Of a DNA stretch of 64,000 nucleotides, positions 29,989-39,535 are shown in pieces. The DNA is from Domibacillus indicus. GTDB lineage: Bacteria > Bacillota > Bacilli > Bacillales > Domibacillaceae. Every line of letters begins with the position of its first letter. The stretch's first letter is position 1. The notes under the pieces were generated by a model. It worked only from the letters and a program-made list of their open reading frames with translations, was not told where the DNA came from and did not search any database. The stretch spans positions 124,001 through 188,000 of the forward strand of contig NZ_JAMBOO010000001.1 in NCBI RefSeq assembly GCF_023715895.1. Reading direction: 5' to 3'. Made by a program: the position numbers and the translations under genes.

Positions 29989-31191
29989 TTACTTAAGCCC
30001 CTTCTCTTTATGAACCCGTGAGCTCACAACCGTTGGAAGACCATATAAGTTGATGAAACCAACTGCAGACGCATGGTCAAACGCATCGTCTTTCGAGTAT
30101 GTTGCAAGGCTTTCATCATACAATGAATACGGCGATTTTCTTCCTTCTACAATTGCATGGCCTTTAAACAATTTTACACGAACTGTGCCTGTTACATATT
30201 TCTGTGTATCTTTTAAAAACGCAACAAGCGATTCACGAATTGGGTTAAACCAAAGACCGTCATAAATAATTTCCGTTAAACGTTTTTCAATGACTGGTTT
30301 AAAGTGAGCCAATTCTTTTACAAGTGTAATATCTTCAAGCTCTTTATGCGCAGTGATCAATGTCGTCGCACCTGGAGTCTCGTATACTTCACGCGATTTA
30401 ATGCCGATCAAGCGGTTTTCAATATGGTCAATACGGCCGATACCGTGCTTGCCTGCCACTTCATTTAAGTGAAGAATGAGTTCTGCCAGCTCCATTTTTT
30501 CACCATTCACAGATGTTGGAACCCCTTCTTCAAAATCAATTTCAATGATATCCGGCGTGTCCGGCGTATCTTCTAAGTGAGCAGTTAAGTCGTATGCCTC
30601 AAGCGGCGGTGCTGCCCAAGGATCTTCAAGAGCGCCACACTCATTAGCACGTCCCCATAAGTTTTGGTCAATTGAGAACGGGCTTTCTTTACCGATTGGC
30701 ACCGGCACATTATGCTGTTTCGCATATTCGATTTCTTCTTCACGTGACCAAGCCCAGTCACGAACAGGCGCCAATACTTCAAGGTCTGGATTAAGAGCGC
30801 GGATCGCCACTTCAAAACGAACCTGGTCGTTTCCTTTTCCTGTGCATCCGTGCGCAACAGCTGTTGCATTTTCTTGTTCTGCGATTTCAACCAGCTTTTT
30901 TGAAATAAGCGGACGAGACAGTGCAGATACAACTGGATACTTGTTTTCGTACCATGTATGCCCCTGCAAAGCAACAAGCGCAAAATCTTCCGCGAATTCT
31001 TTTTTCGCATCGATCATGTAACTTTCGACTGCACCAACCTGCAGGGCTTTGTTTTTAATAAATTCAAGATCTTTTCCTTCGCCGACGTCCAAGCAAACCG
31101 CTACAACGTCGTATCCTTTTTCTTTCAGCCACGGAATTGCAACGGATGTATCAAGGCCACCCGAATATGCCAGAACTACTTTCTTACCCAT
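29989..31191 (-). CDS. argG: Argininosuccinate synthase
   Basis: Joins citrulline and aspartate using ATP. N-terminal pyrophosphatase loop [15 protein letters not shown], then [15 protein letters not shown]; 400 residues. First gene of argGH. The start has an AGGAGGAAA site. Confidence 0.97.
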   Translation of the reverse strand: MGKKVVLAYSGGLDTSVAIPWLKEKGYDVVAVCLDVGEGKDLEFIKNKALQVGAVESYMIDAKKEFAEDFALVALQGHTWYENKYPVVSALSRPLISKKLVEIAEQENATAVAHGCTGKGNDQVRFEVAIRALNPDLEVLAPVRDWAWSREEEIEYAKQHNVPVPIGKESPFSIDQNLWGRANECGALEDPWAAPPLEAYDLTAHLEDTPDTPDIIEIDFEEGVPTSVNGEKMELAELILHLNEVAGKHGIGRIDHIENRLIGIKSREVYETPGATTLITAHKELEDITLVKELAHFKPVIEKRLTEIIYDGLWFNPIRESLVAFLKDTQKYVTGTVRVKLFKGHAIVEGRKSPYSLYDESLATYSKDDAFDHASAVGFINLYGLPTVVSSRVHKEKGLK

Positions 31192-31250
31192 CTATATTTC
31201 CTCCTCTTTCTTGCGAACAAAAGTATATTTATTCAACGAATCTTATTTTT

Positions 31251-31274
31251 ATTCTTATATTATGTATAAAGAAT
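31251..31274. promoter_or_regulatory. Possible arginine repressor site at argG
   Basis: Inverted repeat ATTCTT-N12-AAGAAT overlapping the -10, next to another AT-rich GAAT/ATTC pair (31231-31254). ARG boxes bound by AhrC/ArgR are built from such ATTCA-like halves, but the spacing here is not standard. Confidence 0.35.
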
Positions 31275-31298
31275 ATCATGTTCAGAGGGGCCTTTCAA
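31270..31298 (-). promoter_or_regulatory. Candidate argG promoter
   Basis: Minus strand TTGAAA, 17 bases, TATTCT. Confidence 0.45.
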
Positions 31299-31424
31299 GT
31301 GGTTTTCTCAAAAAAAAATACATTTTTTTGTGTATTTATGTAAAGATTCTGCATATTCAGCTCTTTTGCTATTTTACCCTTTTTCTTTTACTATGGAAGA
31401 AACCCGTTAAAAGCAGGTGACCAA

Positions 31425-31736
31425 ATGTTTCAATATGATAAACGCCTGGGCATTCCTCTTCCTTCGCTTCAGCATGACTGGTTTTCTTATTCCGTGAATG
31501 AACGCCAGCAGATCACTCTCGAATGGGAAACGATCCGAGGAACCATCCCAGACCGCATCGGCGAACTTGAAGGGCAAATTAATAGGAAACAAGCCGCCTT
31601 AAATGAAGAAGAGAACTTCGACCAATCGTGCCGGCTGAATACAGAGATCAGTGAGCTTGCTTCTATCATTAATGATTTATGGCTTTGGTTTAGAACGTCG
31701 CCAGACGTAGATGAGGCAAAAAAAACACATGCATAA
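31425..31736 (+). CDS. Small protein of unknown function
   Basis: 103 residues, not recognised. It is acidic and probably helical, with an amphipathic stretch in the middle (RIGELEGQINRKQAALNEE, about 45-63) suited to a short coiled coil, and two Trp near the end (LWLWFRTSP). No signal peptide or membrane segment. ATG at 31425 follows AGCAGGTG. A terminator follows at once, and its codon use looks like that of its neighbours, so it is likely a real gene. Confidence 0.65.
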   Translation: MFQYDKRLGIPLPSLQHDWFSYSVNERQQITLEWETIRGTIPDRIGELEGQINRKQAALNEEENFDQSCRLNTEISELASIINDLWLWFRTSPDVDEAKKTHA

Positions 31737-31738
31737 AA

Positions 31739-31766
31739 AAGAACCGGTTTTTTAATTCCGGTTCTT
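31739..31766. terminator. Bidirectional terminator
   Basis: Perfect stem AAGAACCGG/CCGGTTCTT with A and T flanks between convergent genes. Its right half lies in the last codons of the EcsC-like gene. Confidence 0.85.
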
Positions 31767-32576
31767 TTTTTCATGCAAATAACGGTATTGATAATATCGT
31801 TCCGCCAACACTGCTGTTTCGTTTACTGTCCGCCAGCTTGCTCCAATGCCAATGGCCATTGACAGGAGCGGAAGGCCGGACATTTTCTGGCGGCGAAATC
31901 CCCTGACAGCTGCCAGCTTGATGATATATTGCAGCGGCTCCCGCAGCATCGACTCATTGAAGGACCAGCGGCCGTCTATATAAGATGTTCCTTCTTCCAC
32001 CTCCGTAATCAGCTGCGCCCATCCATCTACTTTTAAATGCTTCGGGAGCATGGCTGTATACAGTACGTGAAGGATAGTTTCTTTCTCAAATGGTTCGTTC
32101 AAATCAAAACCATAGGACATCGCAGTTGCTTCAATAACATGCAGCTGAATAACGGGCAGTGAAACCACATCGGCTGCCAGCGGCAAAAGTTTTCCCGTTC
32201 CCGTAAGAGCCCCCTGTGCAGCTGCAAGCAGGCGGCTGCGGGCTGTTTGCTGGCTGCTTATGTAATGAAGCTGATCAATGGGCAGGCGGCGCATATGTGC
32301 CAGCGTTTCGATTTCATCATCAAAAACCCGCGCTACAGCCAGCACTCGACTGCGTACTTCGTTTTGAAGCTGTGTTTTGTGCATAAACGCATAAATATTC
32401 TTTAAACCTTCATCCGCTTTTTCAGCGAGGAGCGTCTGCGTCTCTTTCGGCAGGACAGCTGCGGCCTGGCTCGTAAAAGAATTCGCTTCTTCCACTGTGC
32501 TGTTTTGATCAGCTGCAAGCTGCTGTTCCCACGCCATTAACTCATCCCAGTAAGCCTGATCCCGTTTTGTCCACAT
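31752..32576 (-). CDS. EcsC family protein
   Basis: About 274 residues. The central region (AAQGALTGTGKLLPLAADV) and SYGFDLNEPFEKETIL are typical of EcsC-like proteins, which in Bacillus accompany the EcsAB exporter in one locus but have no known activity. No Ecs transporter genes are nearby. The start at 32576 has AAGGG at a proper distance; an alternative ATG at 32585 overlaps the ytxK stop by four bases but has its AAGGG too close. Confidence 0.75.
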   Translation of the reverse strand: MWTKRDQAYWDELMAWEQQLAADQNSTVEEANSFTSQAAAVLPKETQTLLAEKADEGLKNIYAFMHKTQLQNEVRSRVLAVARVFDDEIETLAHMRRLPIDQLHYISSQQTARSRLLAAAQGALTGTGKLLPLAADVVSLPVIQLHVIEATAMSYGFDLNEPFEKETILHVLYTAMLPKHLKVDGWAQLITEVEEGTSYIDGRWSFNESMLREPLQYIIKLAAVRGFRRQKMSGLPLLSMAIGIGASWRTVNETAVLAERYYQYRYLHEKKNRN

Positions 32577-32581
32577 ATTGG

Positions 32582-33574
32582 TCATCCCTTCTGATAATCT
32601 GCAAACCACCGATCAATTTTTTGTACAATAGACGCTGTTGCCCTTTTATCCGTTAAAGACGGCATTGCTGCGAGCAGTACTTCCTTCGGCTTTTTCACAC
32701 CCGGTGCTTTTTTCCGGATCATCAAAATACTTTTTGCTGCATTTTTGTTTTTAAAAAGGGTTTCCGGCAGCTGGATCACACCTTCGATATACGCTTCTTC
32801 CGTTAAAAAAGTCTGCAGCTTTTTTGCTTCCGGCGATTCGAACAGACCATTTGGAATAATAAAGAAAAGCTGGCCGCCCGGCTTAGTGTGATGTAAGCTC
32901 TGCTCAATAAACAAATGATGTGCATATGAATGGCCGCTGTCCGCTTTTAGCTTGTAAGAAGACGCCCGAGCATCATTTGGATAATAACCAACCGGCAGGT
33001 CGCATACAACAACATCAACTGGATCGATTAAAAGCGGCTCCAGCGCGTCCTGGTTGTACAGCGTAATAGGATGGTGCAGGAGGTTGGCTCCCGCATATGC
33101 CAGCTTAAGCAGCACATCATCAAGGTCAACTCCGTACGCTTCCACCTTGCCGTCAAACTCATTTAACACAGTGGCCACGAGGTTTCCCGTTCCAATAGTT
33201 GGGTCAAGAAGGGTAAAAGAAGTGTTTTTTCCCATGCTTTTTCTTAATAAATAAGCGATAAACAAACCGATCGAGTCCGGTGTCATTTGATGATTGGGCT
33301 GCACATGCTCTTTCATGCCTTTTAAAATAGCGAGCTGAAACGCTTTGCGGATCGCTTCTTTTGAATAGCGGTCGAGCTGTGCACTGCTGTAAAGCTTTTG
33401 CAGGCGTTTTTCATCCATTTCATTTAATTCTTCCTGGATAACATCCCCGTGAAAAAGATTTTCTGCCGTTTCACCAAGCGCTTCTAAATAGGGAATAGAC
33501 AAAAGGCGGCTTAGAAGAGCGGCCGATTCATCGAATACCCCAAATAAATTTTCTACTGTTAATTCCTGTGTCAT
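32582..33574 (-). CDS. ytxK: N6-adenine-type SAM methyltransferase YtxK
   Basis: 330 residues. Motif I appears as LLDPTIGTGNLVATVL and the catalytic motif IV as VVCDLPVGYYP, a DLPVGYYP variant of the NPPY type. It resembles type I restriction HsdM proteins in fold but stands alone without a specificity or nuclease subunit. Target (DNA, RNA or protein) unknown. It precedes tpx on the chromosome, as in B. subtilis. Confidence 0.88.
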   Translation of the reverse strand: MTQELTVENLFGVFDESAALLSRLLSIPYLEALGETAENLFHGDVIQEELNEMDEKRLQKLYSSAQLDRYSKEAIRKAFQLAILKGMKEHVQPNHQMTPDSIGLFIAYLLRKSMGKNTSFTLLDPTIGTGNLVATVLNEFDGKVEAYGVDLDDVLLKLAYAGANLLHHPITLYNQDALEPLLIDPVDVVVCDLPVGYYPNDARASSYKLKADSGHSYAHHLFIEQSLHHTKPGGQLFFIIPNGLFESPEAKKLQTFLTEEAYIEGVIQLPETLFKNKNAAKSILMIRKKAPGVKKPKEVLLAAMPSLTDKRATASIVQKIDRWFADYQKG

Positions 33575-33604
33575 AAAAAAACCTCACTTTCCTGTCGAAA
33601 AAAA

Positions 33605-33637
33605 CAGCCGGCTCCGACAAAATGTCAAAGCCGGCTG
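33605..33637 (-). terminator. Terminator of tpx
   Basis: Perfect nine-pair stem CAGCCGGCT/AGCCGGCTG followed on the minus strand by seven T. Confidence 0.9.
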
Positions 33638-33657
33638 CAAACCGAGCCTGTACTAAA

Positions 33658-34158
33658 TTAGTTTGCTGCTTTTGCAGCTTCAATTGCTGCGGTGTAGTCT
33701 GGATGATCTGTTCCTTCTCCAACATACTCCACGTATGTAACAGTGTCGCTTGAATCGATTACAAAAACAGAACGAGCCAGAAGGCGAAGTTCCTGCATTC
33801 CAACGCCGTACGCTTGTGCAAATGAAAAATCACGGTGATCCGATAAAGTTTTCACATTTTCAAGACCGGCTGCTGCACACCAGCGTTTTTGAGCAAATGG
33901 AAGGTCAGCTGAAATGGTTAATACTTCAACGTTGTCCAATTTAGCTGCTTCTTCGTTAAAACGGCGTGTCTGCGCATCGCAAACACCTGTATCAATCGAA
34001 GGCACTACACTGATTAAACGCACTTTGCCTGCTGTGTCTGCAAGCGTGACTGGAGATAAGTCATTTGCCAAAACAGTAAAGTCAGGCGCTTTGTCTCCTA
34101 CTTTTACTTCATCGCCAATCAATGTCATTGGATTGCCTTTAAATGTTACGTTTGCCAT
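33658..34158 (-). CDS. tpx: Thiol peroxidase
   Basis: Peroxiredoxin that reduces peroxides with thioredoxin. Peroxidatic Cys60 in [14 protein letters not shown] and resolving Cys94 in KRWCAAAG are both at the standard positions of this 166-residue family. Confidence 0.97.
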   Translation of the reverse strand: MANVTFKGNPMTLIGDEVKVGDKAPDFTVLANDLSPVTLADTAGKVRLISVVPSIDTGVCDAQTRRFNEEAAKLDNVEVLTISADLPFAQKRWCAAAGLENVKTLSDHRDFSFAQAYGVGMQELRLLARSVFVIDSSDTVTYVEYVGEGTDHPDYTAAIEAAKAAN

Positions 34159-34232
34159 CTATAATTCCCTCCACATTCTGCATTATACATACATCATACT
34201 GAATCGACCAATGCCATTGCAATGAAAAAGAG

Positions 34233-35138
34233 TTAAATAACGGCTTTTTTCTTTTGAACCGTTTTTAATTGAGCAAATGTAAAAACAACGAGCGCACTCC
34301 AAATAAAAGAAAACGACAGCAGCTGGGATGGTGTAAAAGGCTCATGGTATAAAAACACACCGAGCAGCAGCGTCATTGTCGGAGCAATATACTGTAAAAA
34401 ACCAATTAAATAAAGCGGTATTTTTTGGGCACCGTGACCAAATAAAAGAAGGGGAACGGCCGTCAGTACGCCTCCTCCGATAAGCAGAAGATCCGTTTGT
34501 ACACTGCCGGAAAACAATTGAAGGGTTCCGCTCGATGAAAGAAAAACCAAATATAAAACAGCGATCGGCGTCACAACAGCTGTCTCGATCGTCAATCCCA
34601 CTGCAGCATCCATTCTGATCATTTTCTTAGCCAGTCCGTAAAGCGCAAACGAAACCGCCAGTGATATCGATACCCACGGAAAAGAGCCATAGGAAAAAGT
34701 CATAATGAGCACACCGCATCCTGCTAGAATAAAAGAAAGGATTTGTGCTTTTGAAAGAGCTTCTTTCAATACAAGAATACCAAGCAGCACACTCATAAGC
34801 GGATTGATATAATAGCCCATGCTTGTTTCAATAATATGGTTGTTGTTAACTGCCCAAATAAACACAAACCAGTTAATGCTGACTAAAACAGAAGCCGTTG
34901 CAAGTGCCGCCGCTTTCTTAGGGTGAGCGGTAATTTCTTTTAACACTTGTCCCAGCGGAGCAAGCTTTCTCATCAGGACAAGCAGCAAAATCATAAAAAC
35001 AAACGACCATATCACGCGGTTAGCAAGTATTTCATAAGCGGATACACCGCTGACCAGCTTCCAGTAAATCGGAATCAAGCCCCATATTACATACGAACCG
35101 GCTGTATAGATCATGCCGGCTTTTCGTTCGTCCTGCAT
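34233..35138 (-). CDS. rarD: RarD-type EamA transporter
   Basis: 301 residues with about ten membrane segments. The N terminus GMIYTAGSYVIWGLIPIYWK and the MGYYINPLMSVLLG segment are typical of RarD proteins. Substrate unknown; related proteins export metabolites. Confidence 0.85.
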   Translation of the reverse strand: MQDERKAGMIYTAGSYVIWGLIPIYWKLVSGVSAYEILANRVIWSFVFMILLLVLMRKLAPLGQVLKEITAHPKKAAALATASVLVSINWFVFIWAVNNNHIIETSMGYYINPLMSVLLGILVLKEALSKAQILSFILAGCGVLIMTFSYGSFPWVSISLAVSFALYGLAKKMIRMDAAVGLTIETAVVTPIAVLYLVFLSSSGTLQLFSGSVQTDLLLIGGGVLTAVPLLLFGHGAQKIPLYLIGFLQYIAPTMTLLLGVFLYHEPFTPSQLLSFSFIWSALVVFTFAQLKTVQKKKAVI

Positions 35139-35185
35139 TTTTTCACCTCATTTATTTCTATACACGAAATATTTGTTAAAAGAAG

Positions 35186-35203
35186 CCGCGCTCACAGGCG
35201 CGG
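35186..35203 (-). terminator. Terminator of the nifS-thiI unit
   Basis: Stem CCGCGC/GCGCGG, followed on the minus strand by CTTCTTTT. Confidence 0.7.
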
Positions 35204-35207
35204 TGTT

Positions 35208-36404
35208 TTACAAAAGATCGTCCATTTCTTCTTCAATGTTTGGAAGCAACATTGTCTCGGTTGATTGAATCGCTTCTTCAATCAGCGGTTCAAAGTCTAA
35301 AAAGCTTTCAAAAAACTGGACTTTTTCCGTTTTCGGCTTTGTTTTTGGTGCAGCCGGCGTAAAAATCGTGCAACAGTCTTCAAACGGCAGAATCGAAATG
35401 TCATGCGTACCGATTTTGCGGGCAATATTCATGATTTCGAGTTTGTCTGCTGCAATGAGCGGCCGAAGAACTGGTGTGTTGGTTACATCATTGATCGCAG
35501 CCATGCTTTCCATCGTCTGGCTGGCTACCTGTCCAAGGCTTTCTCCTGTGACAATGGCCAGGGCGCCGGTCTGTTCACGAATGCGGTCAGCAATGCGCAT
35601 CATAATCCGCCGTGTTGATGTCATTGTGTAGTTTTCCGGCACCTGCTTGTGAATCGTTTCTTGAATCTTCGTAAAAGGCACGATATGCAGACGGACATTG
35701 CCGCCATATGTTGTCAGTACGTTTGCCAAATCAATCACTTTTTGTTTAGCCCGGTCGCTTGTATAGGGAGGACTGAAAAAATGAACTGCTTCGATTTCGA
35801 CGCCGCGCTTCATCATCATGTAACCGGCAACCGGACTGTCAATTCCGCCGGATAAAAGAAGAACCGCTTTACCTGAAGCGCCCGCTGGCATGCCGCCTGC
35901 TCCAGGAATCGTTTCTGAAGATAAATAAACCCCTTCTTCTCTTACTTCGATCGTTAAGACGAAATCCGGATTTCGTACATCTACCGTTAATTGTTCCGTT
36001 TTTCGTAAAACAAAGCTGCCAATTTCATGATTCAGCTCATGCGTATCAAGCGGAAACTGTTTGTCTGCCCGGCGTGTATTGACTTTGAACGAAGCCGGTT
36101 TGCCATCCATTGCTTTTTCAACCAGCGCCAGTGCTGCTTCTTTTATGTCATCAATATTCTGCGCTGTTTTCATTACCGGGCTGAAGGATTGAATGCCCGA
36201 CACGTGGACAAGCGCATCCTTTACTTTGTCAAAAGATGCTCCATTTAAATAAAGAAACATCCGATCCCGCTGCGCTTCTACACCAATTCGATCATCTTTT
36301 AACAAACGCTTAATGTTGGTTTTCATTTTATTTGTAAATTTACTCCGGTTCCGCCCTTTTGTGGACATTTCACCGTACCGGATCAATACGCGGTCATAAT
36401 TCAT
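35208..36404 (-). CDS. thiI: tRNA 4-thiouridine synthase ThiI
   Basis: Adenylates tRNA uridine-8 and inserts sulfur. The N-terminal ferredoxin-like and THUMP domains (about 1-165) are followed by the PP-loop LLLSGGIDSPVAGYMMMKRG. The protein ends near residue 398 without the rhodanese domain of the E. coli form, as in other Bacillus. It overlaps the cysteine desulfurase gene by four bases, and that enzyme probably supplies its sulfur. Confidence 0.96.
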   Translation of the reverse strand: MNYDRVLIRYGEMSTKGRNRSKFTNKMKTNIKRLLKDDRIGVEAQRDRMFLYLNGASFDKVKDALVHVSGIQSFSPVMKTAQNIDDIKEAALALVEKAMDGKPASFKVNTRRADKQFPLDTHELNHEIGSFVLRKTEQLTVDVRNPDFVLTIEVREEGVYLSSETIPGAGGMPAGASGKAVLLLSGGIDSPVAGYMMMKRGVEIEAVHFFSPPYTSDRAKQKVIDLANVLTTYGGNVRLHIVPFTKIQETIHKQVPENYTMTSTRRIMMRIADRIREQTGALAIVTGESLGQVASQTMESMAAINDVTNTPVLRPLIAADKLEIMNIARKIGTHDISILPFEDCCTIFTPAAPKTKPKTEKVQFFESFLDFEPLIEEAIQSTETMLLPNIEEEMDDLL

Positions 36405-37543
36405 GTTCGTTCATTCCTTTTTTTTGCGAGCGTTGGAACGACCCGGTCCAACGCTTCGATAAATTGTTCAGCTTCCTTCATCGTATTGCTGGATGACAAG
36501 CTGACGCGAATTGCCGAAGCCGCAAGTTCGCTGCTGATGCCCATTGCCTGAAGCACCCGGCTTGGCTTTGCGAGCTTCGAAGAACAGGCGCTGGTCGTTG
36601 AAACAATCACTTCTTCCTGTTCAAGTGCATGTACAAGAACTTCCCCTTTTAAACCAGGAAAAGATAAACTTAAAATATGTGGAGCCGACTGAGCAACCGG
36701 AGTATGGATGTTTACCCATGGACGTTTTCCCAGTTCATGATACAGCCATTCGGTGATGTGCCGCACTGGTTCCATATCCGACTCAAACGCCATACGAACG
36801 GCTTTTGCCAGTGAAGCCGCTCCAGCCGTATGCTCTGTGCCGCTTCGGAAGCCGCTTTCCTGCCCGCCGCCCGAAAGCAAAGGAGCAAGGTGAATACCGT
36901 GCTTTTTAAATAAAAAGCCTGTGCCATTTAATCCATGCAGCTTATGACCGGATACTGACATCAGGTGAACACCCCAATCCTCCAGGTTAAGCGGCACTTT
37001 GCCAAATCCCTGAACAGCATCTACATGAAATAGTGTTTGCGGATGCTGCTGGATGATACGGCCGATCTCCTGGATGGGCTGCACTGCACCCGTTTCATTG
37101 TTCACGTGCATAACAGAAACCAAAATCGTTTCATCTGTTATCGCCTGCTCAATATCCGCCGGCGTCACAACCCCGTTTGCTGACGGCTTTACGTACGTCA
37201 CTCGAAATCCTTCTTTTTCGAGATCGCGGCATGCCTCAAAAACAGAAGGATGCTCAATTTGAGTCGTGACGATGTGCCGTCCCCTGCCCTTGTAGAACTG
37301 TGCCGTACCTTTGATCGCCAGGTTATTGGATTCTGTACCGCCAGACGTAAAAATAATTTCGGACGCTGACACTCCACATAGCGAAGCCACTTGAGTACGC
37401 GCTTTTTGAAGAAATCGTTCTGCCTCCATGCCTGCATGATGAAGGGAAGACGGATTGGCGAAGAAACGCTTGCTTGCTTTTATAAATGTCTCGAGCACCG
37501 AATCATCGGGCATCGTTGTCGCACTGTTGTCGAAATAGATCAT
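36401..37543 (-). CDS. nifZ: Cysteine desulfurase (NifS-like, ThiI partner)
   Basis: PLP enzyme that passes cysteine sulfur to ThiI. The PLP lysine is in SVSGHKLHGLNGTG and the mobile sulfur-carrying cysteine in STTSACSSK. 380 residues. The gene sits directly upstream of thiI with coupled translation, the arrangement known for B. subtilis NifZ. Confidence 0.92.
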   Translation of the reverse strand: MIYFDNSATTMPDDSVLETFIKASKRFFANPSSLHHAGMEAERFLQKARTQVASLCGVSASEIIFTSGGTESNNLAIKGTAQFYKGRGRHIVTTQIEHPSVFEACRDLEKEGFRVTYVKPSANGVVTPADIEQAITDETILVSVMHVNNETGAVQPIQEIGRIIQQHPQTLFHVDAVQGFGKVPLNLEDWGVHLMSVSGHKLHGLNGTGFLFKKHGIHLAPLLSGGGQESGFRSGTEHTAGAASLAKAVRMAFESDMEPVRHITEWLYHELGKRPWVNIHTPVAQSAPHILSLSFPGLKGEVLVHALEQEEVIVSTTSACSSKLAKPSRVLQAMGISSELAASAIRVSLSSSNTMKEAEQFIEALDRVVPTLAKKRNERT

Positions 37544-37598
37544 AGGCGCTGCTCCTCATTTTTTTTACCTATCCATGTTAGCATATTGAGTCAGAAAA

Positions 37599-37624
37599 AG
37601 CCGCCTCTTTTTCTCGAGGCGGCT
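37599..37624 (-). terminator. Terminator of ezrA
   Basis: Perfect stem AGCCGCCTC/GAGGCGGCT with a TTTTTC tail on the minus strand, just after the ezrA stop. Confidence 0.85.
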
Positions 37625-37632
37625 CTGCATTA

Positions 37633-39330
37633 TCATTGTTCTTGTTTGAACTGGGCATCAAACTTTTTGAGTCCTTTGGAATCCACCCTGTCGATCGCTG
37701 TCGCGCACAGTTCCAATGCTTTACTGTAATCTGCCTGGCGAAAAGCGAGCTCGGCTTCATTCAGTTTAGGTCCCACAGCAGGATGAGTGCGGCGGTACCG
37801 GTTGCCAAACTGAATCATTCGTTCTGCCAGCGCCACTTGGTCAATCAGCTCGTCTGTTTTATTAGCAAGATGATCAATCGAGGCACTTGCTGCATCCAGC
37901 TGTTCCCGCACCGCTTTCATATTTAACGGTTTTTCATTCAAGTGTGTATTCGTCTGCTGAATACGTACACGCGCATCTTCACTCATTTCCCGGTAATAAT
38001 CTGGGATATCCGGCAGATTGCTTTGCTTTACTTTCCGCATAATCTGCTGAAGCTGGTTTCTGAGTCCGTACAGTTCCTCTGCCGCCTCTACCTCGTCTTT
38101 TCGAAGCGTTTGAAGGAAAGCAGCAAAGCCCTGCTGCTCTTTTTTCATTTCGGCGATACGGACCTGGATTTCTTTTAATTCATCATGAAGGAACGAATAA
38201 GCCGTTTTTTCTTCTTGAATGCGCCCGTGTAAAATTTCATATTGTTTCTCAAGATGGTAAATTTCCTCTTTTAGCCGTTTCGGCACATCGGATTCTTCTC
38301 CGCTGAGCTGATAGCTTTGTTTCACGAGATCGGTTTCTTCAAGCAGCTCCTCGTTCTGATCACTGATCCCGGCAATAGCTGTACCCGTTTCACCTTCATC
38401 TTTTAACACTTGATGCTTCGCCATCACTTCTTTTTCAAGCAGATCATAGAAAAATTCGATACTGTCTCTGGCATCGGACACAATAAGCTCTGTTTCTCCT
38501 ACTTCTGTTTTCAAAAGAAGATCGCGTCCGCGGCTCAGCTCTTCTTTTAAAGCAGCTGTTTCTTTTTCAATCTGTAAATGATCGAGCAGATAGCCGTCCT
38601 GCTTCATTTCCTTATAGCCATGCTCAATTTCCGATAATTGAGCCGGAAGCGTATGGTTTACCTCTGTCATTAAAACAGGAATGCGCGACATCTTATGCTC
38701 CATCGCATCCATTTCCGCTTGAATTTCCATTAACAGCTCCCGCGCTTCAAGATAGTTGCCTTCTTCTGTTAAATCGGCGAACTTTTCAAAACGGCCTGCA
38801 AGCACTTCAAGCTGCACCTCAAGCACGGATGCCGCTTTGCCAAAAGTGTGACGATGAGCAAGCAGTCTTTTTCTCGCTTCACGCTGGCGTGTGTGCATGT
38901 CTTCACCTTCGGACCGGTTTTTTTCCTCACTTCCAACCAGCTGATCGAGTTCCGATAAAATATTATTTACTTTTTTTTCAATTTGATGGAGGCGGCTTTC
39001 AATCTCATTATTTGTTTTTTTGGCGGCGCCAAATCGAAATTTATCCGTCTGCTCTTCTGAAAGAAAAAGCTTTTCATCCACAGCTGGAATATCGATGGTT
39101 ACGACCTCATCCCATTCGGTGCGCCATCTATCAAACAGAGCCTCTGTCTGCCCTGTCATATTAAGTCTTTTTACTTTAGCCAGCTCTTCATGAACCGGCC
39201 TGTGAAGCAGTTCTGTTTTCTTCATATCCAGCCGATCGATTTCAGCCCTGTTTTTTTTCTTATTCATCAGTGTATAGATGAAAAAAACAAGTACGACAAT
39301 GATCGCTCCAATGACAAATTCCACCCTCAT
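37633..39330 (-). CDS. ezrA: Septation ring regulator EzrA
   Basis: Negative regulator of FtsZ ring formation at the membrane. One N-terminal membrane segment (about 4-22) then long spectrin-like coiled coils over the whole 565 residues. The C-terminal QNR-type patch is recognised in MIQFGNRYRRTHP. Start at 39330 follows GAGGGGG; a GTG at 39324 and an ATG at 39348 are less well placed. Confidence 0.95.
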   Translation of the reverse strand: MRVEFVIGAIIVVLVFFIYTLMNKKKNRAEIDRLDMKKTELLHRPVHEELAKVKRLNMTGQTEALFDRWRTEWDEVVTIDIPAVDEKLFLSEEQTDKFRFGAAKKTNNEIESRLHQIEKKVNNILSELDQLVGSEEKNRSEGEDMHTRQREARKRLLAHRHTFGKAASVLEVQLEVLAGRFEKFADLTEEGNYLEARELLMEIQAEMDAMEHKMSRIPVLMTEVNHTLPAQLSEIEHGYKEMKQDGYLLDHLQIEKETAALKEELSRGRDLLLKTEVGETELIVSDARDSIEFFYDLLEKEVMAKHQVLKDEGETGTAIAGISDQNEELLEETDLVKQSYQLSGEESDVPKRLKEEIYHLEKQYEILHGRIQEEKTAYSFLHDELKEIQVRIAEMKKEQQGFAAFLQTLRKDEVEAAEELYGLRNQLQQIMRKVKQSNLPDIPDYYREMSEDARVRIQQTNTHLNEKPLNMKAVREQLDAASASIDHLANKTDELIDQVALAERMIQFGNRYRRTHPAVGPKLNEAELAFRQADYSKALELCATAIDRVDSKGLKKFDAQFKQEQ

Positions 39331-39382
39331 AAGCCCCCTCGTAACCACGAATAAATAGTATGTATAGAAAGAAAACGCCTCA

Positions 39383-39411
39383 TTGCGTCCTTTCAGTCAA
39401 TTGCGTATAAT
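39383..39411 (+). promoter_or_regulatory. Candidate hisK promoter
   Basis: TTGCGT, 17 bases, TATAAT. The -10 is perfect and the -35 weak. Confidence 0.4.
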
Positions 39412-39535
39412 TTCACTATCATTAATAATAGCATGATTGTCCACATTTTTAATGGGAACTTACGTTTTTTTAAGCGGGTTTTCGCAAAAAAATGTCAAAA
39501 TAAGTGCTTTTTAAAAGAAAAAGGAGTTTTTTCGC

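Noticed and set aside
31308-31340. A/T-rich inverted repeat upstream of the small unknown gene
   Set aside because: Low complexity poly-A/poly-T pairing that is expected by chance in such DNA.
32582-33574. Possible type I restriction-modification system
   Set aside because: Only one methyltransferase is present; no hsdR or hsdS genes lie nearby.
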